DNA of 64,000 nucleotides from Mastigamoeba balamuthi (taxonomy: Eukaryota > Evosea > Mastigamoebida > Mastigamoebidae): contig CACRSC010000109.1 of assembly GCA_902651635.1 (NCBI GenBank), positions 36,085 through 100,084 of the forward strand, read 5' to 3'. A program made the translations under genes and the position numbers. The notes beneath the pieces were generated by a model. It was given only the letters and a program-made list of their open reading frames with translations, was not told the origin of the DNA and did no database searches. Below are positions 42,822 to 54,151 of the stretch, piece after piece. Each line of letters begins with the position of its first letter. The stretch's first letter is position 1.

Positions 42822-45520
42822 ATGGACAGGCGCTCCCAGGGCATCCTGAGCGCCGAGGGTGCCTCGCGCGAAGACGACTTCGGCGACCCCAACGTGCGCA
42901 CCCTCGTCCCCTCAGGGCCCCCTTTTCCTTCGCTCCCCTTCGCACGTCAGAGTTATTTATTTGAAACTTTCATCTCGTTTTCCCGCGCTAATTTTGCCGC
43001 CCACGGGGCCGCCGCAGATGGCCGCGACGCAGGCCACGCAGGCCACGCAGACGCAGTCGCAGGCGGTGGGGGAGCAGTTCTCGCAGGGCGAGGCGCCGCT
43101 GGACCACTGGGCGTACCTGCTGCCCGCGGACCCCAGCGACCCCGGCAGCGTCAAGGTCGTCGCCGTCAAGGACGAGGTCTTCTCGCTCGGCCGCAGCCCC
43201 GAGAGCCACTTCAGGTTCAAGGACAAGCGTGCGTGCCCGCGTCTCCCGCGAGTCCCTGCCTCTCTCTCTCTCTTTCTCTCTCCCCTGCCCGGGATGTGCT
43301 AGGGGGCCGTTGTTCGGGTGCATTTTCCCCGCCTGATGATGTCATGCATGTGACGGTTTTTGGTGTGCCAGGAATATCGGGGCAGCACTGCACCATCATC
43401 AGGGGGGGCAGGAGCGGAGGCCACTTCCTGGCCACCCTCAAGGACTCGAGGTGCGGCGCACGCACCCCCCAGCCCCCCCAGACCTGACATGCCCCTGCGG
43501 CAGCCGCAACGGGACGTACGTCAACGGCACGAAGCTGCACCAGTCCGACACGTTCCTCAAGGACGGTGACCTGATCGAGCTGGTCAGGGACCCGAAGGAG
43601 GGTGCGTGCCCCGCCCGCTGCCACTCACGGGCTCAGCGCGCCTGCCCTCCTCCCAGTGCCCAAAGACGTCAAGTTCAAGTTCTACTCTGTCAAGAAGGCT
43701 GCGAGGGTGCGCCCGTTGCATGGCCAGCGCAGCCTCATTCCCCTCGCAGACCGGGTTCCACAGCCAATACGAGGTCCACGAGACGATCGGAACGTGCGTC
43801 CAGCGCTCGCTGCGCGTTCTGTACCCTAAGCGAGGTATCGCTGTCTTGGGGGCGGGCAACGCAGTGGGAGCTTCAGCGTCGTGAAGAGCTGCATCAACAA
43901 GCGAACGCTCGAGACGTACGCCGTCAAGATCGTGGACAAGAGCAAGTTCACCGGGCAGAGCAAAACGCTCGAGCAGCTCGAGGCCGAGGCGACCATCATG
44001 AAGCAACTGCAGCACAGGAACATCGTGAAAGTCATTGAGACCTTTCAGGAGGACCCCTTCCTCTACATTGTCCTCGAGCTGTGAGTCCCGCCCGAGTGCT
44101 GCTCGCCGCCCGCCCGTTGCTGACGGGAGAGGGCGGAAGGGTCACCGGGGGAGACCTCTTTGACAGGATTGTGGCCAGCCACTTGAGCGAGGCGACGAGC
44201 AGGAAGATCTTCCGGCAACTGCTGGCCGCGGTCCACTACCTCCACTCAAAGGGCATCACGCACAGAGACCTCAAGGTGCGCCCTGTGCTCCCTGCCCGGT
44301 GTTCTCTGACTCGGCGTCCGCCAGCCCGCGAACATACTGATGGCCGGGACTGAGGAGGAGCCCGTGCCCAAGATCACCGACTTTGGCATCGCCAAGATGA
44401 TGAATTCGTCGTATGCAATGAACACGGCGTGCGGGACGCCCCTGTACGCGGCGCCAGAGCTGCTGCGCCTGCAGATTGGCGGTGCGGGAGCCGCAGCGCC
44501 GTACGGGAAGGAGGTGGACATGTGGAGCATGGGAGTGATCCTCTACACCATGTGCGCGCTCTGCCTTTCTCGCCTGCGCGTCTCAGCGGGTGGCGCAGGC
44601 TCTCTGGGACGCCTCCCTTCACCGACGACAAGGAGGAGCTCCCGATGCAGACCCAGATACTCGAGGCCCGCTACGACTTCGCGGGCGACCGTTGGAGGCA
44701 CATCTCCGAGTCAGGTGAGGACACAGGGCGCAGGGGACAAGGGATGACTGACCCGCGCCGTTCGCCAACGCAGCCAAGGAGCTGATCAGCGGCCTCCTGA
44801 CGGCGGACCCGACGCTGAGGATGACCGTGTCGGACGCTCTACAGCACCCATGGGTTCTCGTGCGTACACCCGTGCCCTCTTTTGACCGCGGGCAAACATG
44901 GGGGCTGCTCTCCAGGGCGAGGTCGAGTGGATGCCTGTGAGGCGATCGCCGTCCCCCAAGCTGACGGCGGCCGACAACGAGAAGAGGCGACGGATGCTCG
45001 AGAAGGTAGAGAAGCGCCATCGCATGCCTCCCCCCCCCCCTGTGTGGTGCCTCAGCACTGACTGCGCGTCGCACCGCAGTCGGCCAACATGTCGCCGAGC
45101 GCCCTGCACACGACCCGCAAGCGCACTGTCGCGGGCACTAAGCTCGGCCAGGAGCTGGAGCTGCCGCTGCCCCTTCCCCTGCCGCTGCCGCTCCCCGAAG
45201 ACGACAAGGCGAGCGCAGGGGCGGGACGCCTCAAGCGCGAGTCGAGCGAGGACACGATCGACACGGACTCGCGGCCCAGACACCTCTCGAGCGAGCGGAT
45301 GCTCGTGTTCGACACGCCCGAGGTGCTCGCTGCGGACAGCCAGGGAGAGTCTGCTGTCCCCGCGGCTGCCGCTGCTGTGCCCGCCACGGGGTCTGCCGCC
45401 GATGCTGCTGCTGCCGGCACGGAGGTCAGGTTACGACTGTCGTTCTCGCCCGAGAACTCGCAGGTCTGCGTGAAGGAAACACCAGAGAAGAAGCCACCAA
45501 AACGCCCGAGGTTCCAGTAA
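42822..45520 (+). CDS. CHEK2: FHA-domain checkpoint kinase (Chk2/Rad53/Cds1 type)
   Basis: DNA-damage checkpoint Ser/Thr kinase, 625 aa in 13 exons (42822-42905, 43018-43228, 43372-43450, 43504-43601, 43657-43706, 43750-43793, 43865-44080, 44140-44275, 44325-44551, 44599-44714, 44774-44859, 44916-45005, 45080-45520), all in phase. Order: an N-terminal SQ/TQ cluster (ATQATQATQTQSQ), the expected ATM/ATR target; FHA domain (SLGRSPESHF, ISGQHC, NGTYVNGTKL); kinase domain with TGSFSVVK loop, AVKIVDK lysine, HRDLK|PANIL split by an intron, DFGIAK and GTPLYAAPE; and a C-terminal tail rich in basic and proline residues ending KKPPKRPRF, a likely nuclear signal. Donors are mostly GTGCG. Confidence 0.95.
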
Positions 45521-46211
45521 TATAGTAGTCGTAGCACCCTCGTTCCGTATGTCGCTGGCTGCCCGCTATCGCTTTCTGATGATGGTGCACTTGCAAATAG
45601 ACGATTCGTGTCACGCAGTTGATGTTTGATGAGGGGAGGGTGCGAATCTGGGATTATCTAACACTCTCCGTGATCCCGGATGTCGCTGCTGACAGGCGCC
45701 GCTGGGGGGAGTGCGCGGGCGAGTGTGTGCGCAATGAACCCGGCAGGAGGAGGGAGGAGGAGGGGCTGACGTTTTGCGTGCTGACGTGTCAACCTGTTTC
45801 AAAAGAAGACGCGAGGAACAACAACACCTCTTCCGCCGGCGCGCAGCAAAGCACAGCGATCACACGCCCCGCGCCAGCCGCCCGCGCCCCGGCAGCGCCG
45901 TCCCCGCCCCCAGGGAACCCGCTAATGAGCCAGTACCGACCGTTCCCCCCGCTAGGCACGCCCCCCGCCCCTCCCCGCAGTGTTGACCCCCACACAGCAC
46001 ACGCACACAGAGACCCACACAGAGAGAGAGAGACACACACACATGTCTGTTATTCCCCACACGCACAACACTCAGCACGTCAGCACAGCGCAGCACACAC
46101 CTACGCGAAATAGACACGCACATCCGCACTGACAGCCAGCGGCCGGCAGGGGGGGCGCAGCAGTACGGGCTCCCCAGCGCGCAGGCCCCGGGCGCCGGAG
46201 ACACGTCGGCC
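45521..46211. other. Intergenic, promoter of the RRM-LOTUS gene
   Basis: 690 bp with no supportable gene. The right part is rich in CA/GA dinucleotides (about 45995-46110, including GAGAGAGAGA near 46025) and CCCCGC tracts. No conserved RNA recognised. Confidence 0.5.
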
Positions 46212-47630
46212 ATGAGCGCGTCGGACGCGAGTTTCTTCCAGTTCCTCCACGCCGCAGCCGCCGCCCCGCCCCCGCCGGCCCCCCAGCAGCAGCTGCCGGC
46301 GTACGCGGGGGTGCCGCCGTACCTGGCGGCTGCGCCGGAGCAGAGCTTCTTCATGCTGCCGCCGCCGACGCAGGTGTTCCAGCCGCTGGTGGGGCAGCCC
46401 TACGGCGGCGCCTACGCGGCCACGGCGGCGCCCACGCGGTACGCGCCGCCCGGCAGCCCCGTCTTCGCCGCGGGGCCCGCGCTGCCGCTGGCCCAGCCGC
46501 TGCCGCAGGCGCAGCAGTGGGGGCAGCAGTGGGGCGTGCCCGTGGCGGTGCCGGTGCCGGTGCCCGTGCAGGCGCAGGCGGTGGTCTCGATGGACCCCTC
46601 GCAGTGGCTCTGGCAGCAGCGCCAGCCGCTCGCGGGCCCCGCGCCCCCGCAGCCGCTGCCCCCCGCGGGCCCCGCGCCGCGCGACGAGGGGCCCGCCCCC
46701 GAGGTCCTCTGCCCCGTCGCCGTGCGCGCCGAGGTCAAGGTGCTGGGCATCGCCGACGAGAAGGACCCGCAGCAGCCGCAGCAGGCCAAGAAGAAGCCCA
46801 AGAAGAAGAAGAGGGCGGCCGCTGACGACGAGGCGCCCGGCGGCTGCGTCTGGGGCGCCCCGGCCGCGAGGGAGCGCACGGCGGCAGAGGTCGTGGCGGC
46901 GGCCGCGCTGATCCCGGAGCCCGTGCAGGCGCCGATCATGGCGCCCAAGGTGCTCAGCGTCGCGGCGGCGGTGCCCGTGCAGGACAACAGCAGGCTGAGG
47001 CCCGCGGCCCCCTTCTACAAGCTCAACTTCCCCCTCGACCACGAGAAGAAGACCCCCGCCTTCTGGGCCGCCCGGTGCGCACCCCGCTCTCACCGCTTTT
47101 TCGGGGTGGCGTTTTTTTCCCCGTTTTTTTGCTGCTGCGTTTTTTTGTTGTGTTGGGGTTTGTTCTGAAATATCTTCGCTGTTCGTCAGGGAGATATTTA
47201 TCGGAGGGCTCAAGGCGACGACGACGCACGAGATGGTCGCCGAGTACTTTGGCAGGTACGGCGAGATCGTGAAGATGCGGATGCACCAGGGGTTCGCGTT
47301 TGTGGCGTACAAGGAGCCGGCGACGCTGAACAAGGTCTTCCACCGCAGCTTCGACGGCTTCGTCGAGCTCGACGGCAAGATGGTCGAGGTGCGCCGCGCC
47401 CACGGCGAGGACCGCAGCACCACCACCGCCAGGGCCGCAGCCGCAGCAGCCGCAGCGGCGGCAGCTGCCGAGGCCCAGGAGGCTTCCAGGCCGCAGGAGA
47501 GGGCCGTCCGCAAGAAGAGGGCGCCCGTGCAGACAGAGGCGCCAGCAGCAGCAGCCCCAGAGCCCCAGGCAGCAGCACCACTGCCCCAGGCAAAGGCCAC
47601 CGCGGCCAAGGCACAGGACCACCACCACCA

Positions 47631-47671
<41 letters not shown>

Positions 47672-50024
47672 CGGGCAAGGATAAGCCCAGAGCAGCAGCC
47701 ACAGCAGCCGCAGCAGCGCCCGAGAAGACAGCAGCCGCGCCCAAGCAACAGCAGCAGCAGCAGCAGAAGAAGAAGAAGCAGAAGCAGCAGAGGCAGGCGC
47801 CAGAGGCTGAGGAGCAGGAGCGGGAGCAGGCCCAGGAGCAGGAGGCCCAGGAGGCGACAGAGGCCCTGGCCGCCGAGGACAACGAGGCCGCAGAGGAGAC
47901 GCCGGCAGCAGAGGGCAGCAAGGGCCCGGCGGCGCCCGCAAACGGCGACGAGAAGGAGGCGGCAGAGGCCAACGACGGCGACGCGCCCCAGGAGCCCGCA
48001 GCGGCAGACGCCGGGGCCGCGCAGGGGTCGAAGAAGAAGCGCAAGAAGAAGAAGGGCAGCGCGGCGGCGCAGACGGACGCGGACAGCGCGGCTGCGGACG
48101 CGGCGCAGACGGCCCCCGAGCCGCAGCGCCCGCGGGTCAAGCACCCCGAGCCCCCCAGGGAGCCCGCCAAGCCCAAGCACCCCCCGCCCCCTCGTGCGCA
48201 GGCGATTCCCCCCAATTCCCCCAATTCCCGGAAATTCAATTCGGGTTCTCTCTCGCGGGAGCAGCGGAGATCTGCGCCGAGGTCGTCAAGATGCTGGAGG
48301 AGCAGCCCGGGTACACGCTGCTGGTGGGCAGCGTGCCGGTGGAGTACCGGAGGCGCTACGACAAGCCGCTGCCGCGCCTGGGCCCGCTGGCCGACGTGCT
48401 GGGCGCGATCGAGGGCGTCGACGTGGTCGGCAAGCCCGGGCGCTACTCGCTGGTGCTGCGCGTCGAGAGCGCCAAGAAGGCCGCGCTCTACCGCGACAGG
48501 GCCCGCGAGGCCGTGGCCGCGGGCGAGTGGCAGCGCGCGCTGCAGCACCTCGCCAAGGCGCTGCGCAACTGCGACGCGCCGCTGGCGGCCGAGTGCCACG
48601 CGCACAGGGCCCTCGCGCTCGTCATGTCGGGCGCCCCGGCGCTCGCGGTCCCCGAGTGCTGCGCGGCCCTGCGCGCGGAGCCCGCCTGCGCGGGCCACTA
48701 CGAGCTGCTGGCCCGCGCGCTGCTGCGCTGCGGCCGCCTGGCCACCGCGGCGGCGGCGGCGCGTGACGCGCTGGCGCTGAGCCCCGAGGACGCGCAGGCC
48801 CAGTCGACGGCCGCCCTCGTCAGCGCCACCGCCGAGAAGCACGCGCGCGCGGAGCAGCTCGTCGAGACCGAGCCCGCGGCGGCGGTGGCGCTGACCAAGG
48901 AGGTCGAGCGCGAGGCGCCGCAGATGACGGCGGCGCTCGTGCTGCGCTGCCGCGCGCTGCTCAGGTCGCGCCTGTACTCGGAGGTCGCGCCGACGGTGCA
49001 GAAGATCCTCGCGTTCGACCCGCGCTGCGCGGCGGCGCTGTTCCTGCAGGCCCAGGCCGAGCTGGCCGCGGGCGCGACGACCAAGGCCATCGGGCACCTG
49101 ACGCAGGCGCGCGACATCGAGCCGGGCAACGCCGAGTACAGCGCGGCGCTGGAGCGCGCGACGCGGCTCGACGCGCTGGGCAAGGAGGGCTCGAAGCAGG
49201 TCACCGAGAAGAAGTACGCCGAGGCCGCCGAGACGTTCACGCGGGCGCTCGACGCCGTCGCCGACAAGGGGCTGCCGCTGCAGACGGCGGGCCTGCTGGC
49301 CAAGCGGGCCTCGGCGCACCAGGAGCTGGGCAACAAGGACCAGGCGCTGGCGGACCTGAACCGCTCGCTCGAGCTGCGGCCCAACAGCGCGGCGGTGCTC
49401 TCGCAGCGCGCGGCGCTGCACAGGCTGATGGGCAACCACGCGGCGTGCGAGGCCGACTGCGAGCACGCGCACCAGCTGCTGCCCGAGGAGGAGCGCTACG
49501 AGATCGACCTGCGGCGCGCCAAGGCCACGACGCGCAGGCTGACGGGGTTCCGGGGCCGCCGCGACCACTACAGCGTGCTGGGCGTCGAGAGCACGGCGAC
49601 GGACCGCGACGTGCGCAAGGCGTACTTCCGCCTCTCGGCGCAGCACCACCCCAACAAGCAGCCGTCGGGGGCGAGCGAGGAGCAGCTCGCCGAGTCGGCG
49701 CGGAGGTTCCGCGAGGTCGGGGAGGCGTACTGCGTGCTGAGCGACCAGAGCAAGCGGAGCTTCTACGACGAGGCGCCGCTCGAGGACGAGGAGGAGGACG
49801 ACGAGGCGATGTTCCTCGCGCCGCAGGGGTTCGACGCGCTCGAGTTCTTCAACAAGATGCTCGCGGCGAGGTACGCGTTCGGCACGCGGCGCGAGCGCAG
49901 GGCCTACGCCAAGAAGCTGCGCACCGGGCAGCTGGACAAGGACGACGAGGACGACGAGGTCTTCAACGCAGCCGTGGCGGCAGAGACGGGAGCGACCAGC
50001 AGCAGCGACAGCGAGGATGACTGA
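46212..50024 (+). CDS. RRM - LOTUS-like - TPR - J-like domain protein
   Basis: A single 1208-aa protein from three exons (46212-47074, 47190-48193, 48265-50024) that join in phase. Order: Pro/Ala/Gln-rich N-terminus; RRM at about 288-365 (RNP2 IFIGGL, RNP1 QGFAFVAY); a long low-complexity Ala/Gln/Lys/Glu region with about 15 consecutive Gln near 47630-47670 and KKKRKKKKG-type basic clusters; a LOTUS/OST-HTH-like winged helix at about 624-690 (VPVEYRRRYDKPLPRLG, ADVLGAIEGVDVV); TPR repeats at about 695-1010; and a DnaJ-like domain at about 1050-1120 (HYSVLGVESTATDRDVRKAY) with HPN instead of HPD. An acidic tail follows. The TPR-J part resembles DNAJC7. RNA binding plus chaperone scaffolding is the likely theme. 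The LOTUS call is by pattern only. Confidence 0.85.
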
Positions 50025-50142
50025 CACACCGACACCGAACCACAAACAACGCTGCAACTTTGCATACGGAGCCCGACACGGCAACTCAGTCAGACTGACT
50101 GCCTCTTCGTAGGGGCACATACCACTCCATTCACACCACCGG

Positions 50143-51319
50143 ATGGATAACGCGGTCGTCCCCCAGGAGCTCGTGTTGCGTATCGCTGTCTACGCAGACT
50201 CGCAGACCATCCTGTGCCTGCGCTCGTGCTGCCGTTACCTCAGGGAGCAGATCCCTGCCGTCCCTTTCCACGATTTGTGGTACCGCCCACCTGCCGAGGT
50301 CTGTGCTGCCCTCGAGGACCGTATAGCTCGGGGCGAGTCTGCCGCAGCCCTCGCAATGGCACGGTGCTTCACCCACGAGAACCGCCTGCGACCTACCTTC
50401 GCTTCTCCGGAGGAACTGCGCCCCAGCAACCTGCTCGCCATTGGGGTTGAGGGCACCATCCTGACGCAGGAGATCGTTGATGAGAACACAGCCTCGAAGC
50501 AGCACACCTTCGGAGACGTCCTCGGGTTTTTTTTGATAGCGGTGCCTAACCCAATTGTGTGCCCTCTCACACGTGCCCTCTAGCTACTACCTGGATTGCC
50601 CAAGCCGAGTCGTGTCCACCAGGTTCCGGTGGATGAACCCGTGGAAGCTCCGCGACCGCGTCATCCCCACGCTGATAAGCGATTTCGACTTCCTCATCGC
50701 GTCGTCGGACCACCCGGAGGTCTGCCGCACTGTCGCAGGAATTTTCCAGGCCGTGTTCCACCGAAGGGTGTTCTGGGGATCGTACTACGGAAATCAGGAC
50801 TCGGGAGGAAACGACTGGGGTAGTTTGGAAAGCAGGGTGGCTGCATCTCACCCTGACGTTCCCTTCTTGATAAAGTAGGTTCCTTTTTTGTGATTAATGA
50901 TTAACAACACACAGCAACTATCGACGGATGTACATTCTCGAGAGCAACCCCTCCGTATGGAGGAATGTCCCGATGAACGTGTTCGTCTTCGGATGCCCCT
51001 TCGACTTGGAGACTATCGCCAAGCTCCATGTCGTAAACTCAAGAGCTGGACAAGATGTGGAGGCCCGGTCACGGTTGGCCCTCATTAACTTCAACAGAAC
51101 TCCACTGGTTGTGAATGACGGTACCTCTCTGTTATCCCAAGAACACAATGCCTCACAGCCACGACAGTTGACACAGTATGCGACTTCTGCCACTCGAGGA
51201 TCGTGCAGGCCATCGTGGGCCCATTGACAGGGGTCGAGTTCTGTGCAAACTGCCTTCGAGTCCTCCAGCAGGGCCTGAAAAAATCCAGTAGCTCATCGTC
51301 CACAGGGAGTGTTACATAG
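50143..51319 (+). CDS. F-box / HAD(FCP1-like) / zinc-finger protein, copy 1
   Basis: Four exons, 50143-50525, 50584-50874, 50915-51120 and 51177-51319, in phase, 340 aa. Residues about 5-50 look like an F-box (PQELVLRIAVYADSQTIL, CCRYLREQ, HDLWY). From about 95 on the layout follows FCP1/NIF-type HAD phosphatases: a motif I position reading AIGVEGTIL (the usual DxDxT is gone), PWKLRDRVIPTLISDFDFLIAS for motif II, and RRMYILESNPSVWRNVP for the motif III/IV strand. The C-terminus is a zinc-ribbon-like C-x2-C...C-x2-C module (CDFCHSRIV, FCANCLRVL). It is probably a substrate adaptor with a dead HAD fold. It lies in tandem with copy 2. Confidence 0.72.
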
Positions 51320-51445
51320 CTCCTCGGACCCAGGAGGACCTGAGTACAGCGTTGCTGTCTCGGCAAAATCTACAAACATATCGGAAAGATATCTTTTCAA
51401 CAACAATTGAAATCTCAGCACTTCAGTTCAATTCTCTGAAGATAA

Positions 51446-52592
51446 ATGGACCACTGCCCTCTGGACGCCACTCACCTTGCCTTAATTGCCACACTGGGGG
51501 ACTCTCAGACTCAGAGGAGCTTGCGCCTCACGTGCAGGGAGATGAGCACTGCTATCCCAGCAGTTCTCTTCCACTCCCATTGGTGGACCCCTGCCCACGC
51601 GTTCCTCTCCCTCGGAGATCGCATCTCAACGGGGGATGCTGAGGCAGCACTCGCACTAGCCCAGGCTCACATTCGATCAGCTGTTAATGTCATCCAACAG
51701 CCGAGAAACCTGCTCGTAATCGACCTCGAGGGCACTGTGCTGACGCAGTTTGATATCAACGACAAGTCAATCCTGCCATACAAGTGGACGTTCTCCGAGA
51801 CTCGTGGCTTCTTCAATGGCGCTGTATGCAAGTGTGTTGGTCATCACTCCTCAAAAACTCAGTAAGGGCCATTTCACAGGTGCAGAATGGACGACAACAG
51901 TACTGTCTATAAGAGTATTCGATGGCTGAACCCCTGGACCATTCACTACGTGATACCCACGCTTCTCTCAGGCTTTGACTTCGTGATCGCCTCGCACGAG
52001 TGTCCAGACATGTGCCATGCTGTGTCTGAGGTCTTCCAAAGCCTCTTCAACAGGCACTTCTACGTCGCATCGTTCTACGAAACGCACAAGATGAGAATCA
52101 AGAACTGGAATCTGCTCGAGGCCTTAGTAGCAGATGCCTCCTTTCGGACCTCGTGAGTGTACATGCTTCTGCTGACAACACTTACCCTGTTTCGCACAGC
52201 AATTATCAGAGGATCTTCATTCTCGATGATTGCCCCAAGATATGGGCACACGTTCCATGCAATGCCTTAGTCTTTGGATCACCCTGGGACCTGCGGACAA
52301 TTGCAAAATTGCACACAATAGAGGACATACCAGGGCTGGATGCTCAGTCCAGACTGGCACTTATCGAATTCCAAGGAGTGCCAACAAGTGACTGTATGCA
52401 ATACTCCCAAAATTATCTCTTTTTAAATCAGCCGGACCCCTAGTGGAGGCAAAATGCGTTCATTGCAATTCGATTGTCCAGGTCATTGTTGGACCAAAAA
52501 GCAAGAAGAAGTTCTGTCCGATCTGTCTCGCACCTCTCAGCCATGTTTCACACCCTGCAGAAAATGGGAAGACCTCTGCAGACACACCCTGA
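51446..52592 (+). CDS. F-box / HAD(FCP1-like) / zinc-finger protein, copy 2
   Basis: Four exons, 51446-51831, 51880-52152, 52200-52393 and 52432-52592, in phase, 337 aa; same exon pattern as copy 1 and alignable throughout. Motif I is better kept (VIDLEGTVL: first Asp present, second acidic residue Glu instead of Asp). Matching blocks: SIRWLNPWTIHYVIPTLLSG, FDFVIASHECPD, RIFILDDCPKIWAHVP, FGSPWDLRTIAKLH, and the zinc module CVHCNSIV...FCPICLAPL. The two copies are diverged (roughly half identical by eye), so the duplication is not recent. GC content is lower than copy 1, at the edge of an AT-rich zone. Confidence 0.72.
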
Positions 52593-54151
52593 CGCCCACA
52601 GCAACACGACCACAGTGACAGCCACTCCTCCTATTCTGCCCACAAGGGGCACAATGAGCGAAGTTCTGGACCGTCTCTAATCCACTGGGACTCAGCAATG
52701 CTTGATGCTCGATTAAGCTCCACCAGGAATGGCATTTTGTGCCCGCAACAGGAAACAAGACAGTTTCATTCTACAGAATGGTCATTACTATGTCTTGTCT
52801 TCAGAAATTCAACCACCAGGTGCTATGCATACCATCATGGGGGATCTTGAGGCTTTCAGAAATAATGGCATTTGGTATCACTGTGTGTCTATAGAAACCA
52901 CTGTCGTGGTAGTGCTTATCAATTTTGGTTCAAAAGACGGAAATCCGTCTGAGCCTATTTCCACTGACATGAATACTCTGAAATGTTTGACTTATAAGCG
53001 TAGGGGGTATGTATCAATCCATGGTTGCTGCCAGCCCTGGCAGTTTCATTTGTGTGGGTTTTCTTACTACATTTGCTGAAAAGAACTCAGAACTCTGATA
53101 GAAATAAGAAGTGTTGACCAGAGGCCTCCACAAAAATGGCCGCCCTCCTGCTGGTGCACTCTGGGAAGCTGGAACGTGCTCTGGGCACTGTGCTCAGAGG
53201 CCCTAGGCCCTCGTCCGTTCACTTGAACTGGTGTGCCATTCACCTATCTGAGCCTGTTACGAGCTGAGAATGCCAGAGAGGCCAAACATGTTCTTGTGGG
53301 CCATCCACCCAGTTTATTTGAAGGCATTCGTGATGTACCCATGCTGTAAGACTAATGAATTCATGCAATTCTCTGCCAGATTAGTTGGAATTCTGCTGGG
53401 ATTGCAACTGCAGCTCTCTGATACTGGAAATCCTCACTCTGGAAGCAGATAACATTATCTGAAGCCTTCTTTGCTGGGCCACCCTTGGCCATTTTGGCAT
53501 TCGTTGCTCACCCTTGGCAGAACTACTCTTTCTTCAAGAAACTCTGCAGCTCTCATCTGCAGGCTCTTCCTCCTTATGTTCCTGCTCTTCATCAAGCTTT
53601 TCCTGCTCTATGTTCTGCATATTGTCCTTCGCCTTCTTCTCATTCTCTGACTTCCCCATCCCATATTGCCTCTTTCTCTGTGGTCCGTGATATGGGATCC
53701 TGTGCCTCTACTCTGTCTTTGGAGCTGCACCCTGCCTGTATGAGGAGTTGCAGATCTGAGCATACTCGGGCCACAGACTTGCCACACATAAGTAACTGCA
53801 GGTGGCTCCCCAGAGTAGGGCTATAGAGCGCACTTGCCCTGTTGTCATTGACACGTGCAAGCGCAGTCTGCTTTTGCCATTCTCACACCTCCAGTAGCCC
53901 TGAAGTGAAGTCCCAACATGCAAGAATTATGTGCATAGTGTTTCATGGCAGCTTCTTTGCTTTTTTCTACTTGCACAGCAGGTCCGTCTTCCTTTTTGCA
54001 CACTCTCTGCTCTTAATCATCTCCAATTCCACGTCACTGAATCACAGATCAAAAATGATGGGCATGCACTTGTTCTTCTGGCCTTGGACGCATGTCACAA
54101 GCAGCATGTCCCATCTGAGGGTATGAAGGCACATTATTTCTCAAGAGACTC
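52593..54151. other. AT-rich stretch, no confident gene
   Basis: 1.56 kb. An uninterrupted plus-strand frame at 52729-53079 (GAMHTIMGDLEAFRNNGIWY) might be a short gene or exon but matches nothing I know. The 53.5-53.9 kb part is CTC/TTC-rich. No RNA gene or repeat was seen. Confidence 0.4.

Noticed and set aside
46101-50120. 1339-residue open frame on the minus strand
   Set aside because: It lies exactly opposite the RRM-LOTUS-TPR-J gene. Its composition (Leu/Arg/Gly runs) is the expected antisense shadow of GC-rich coding, and it shows no domain.
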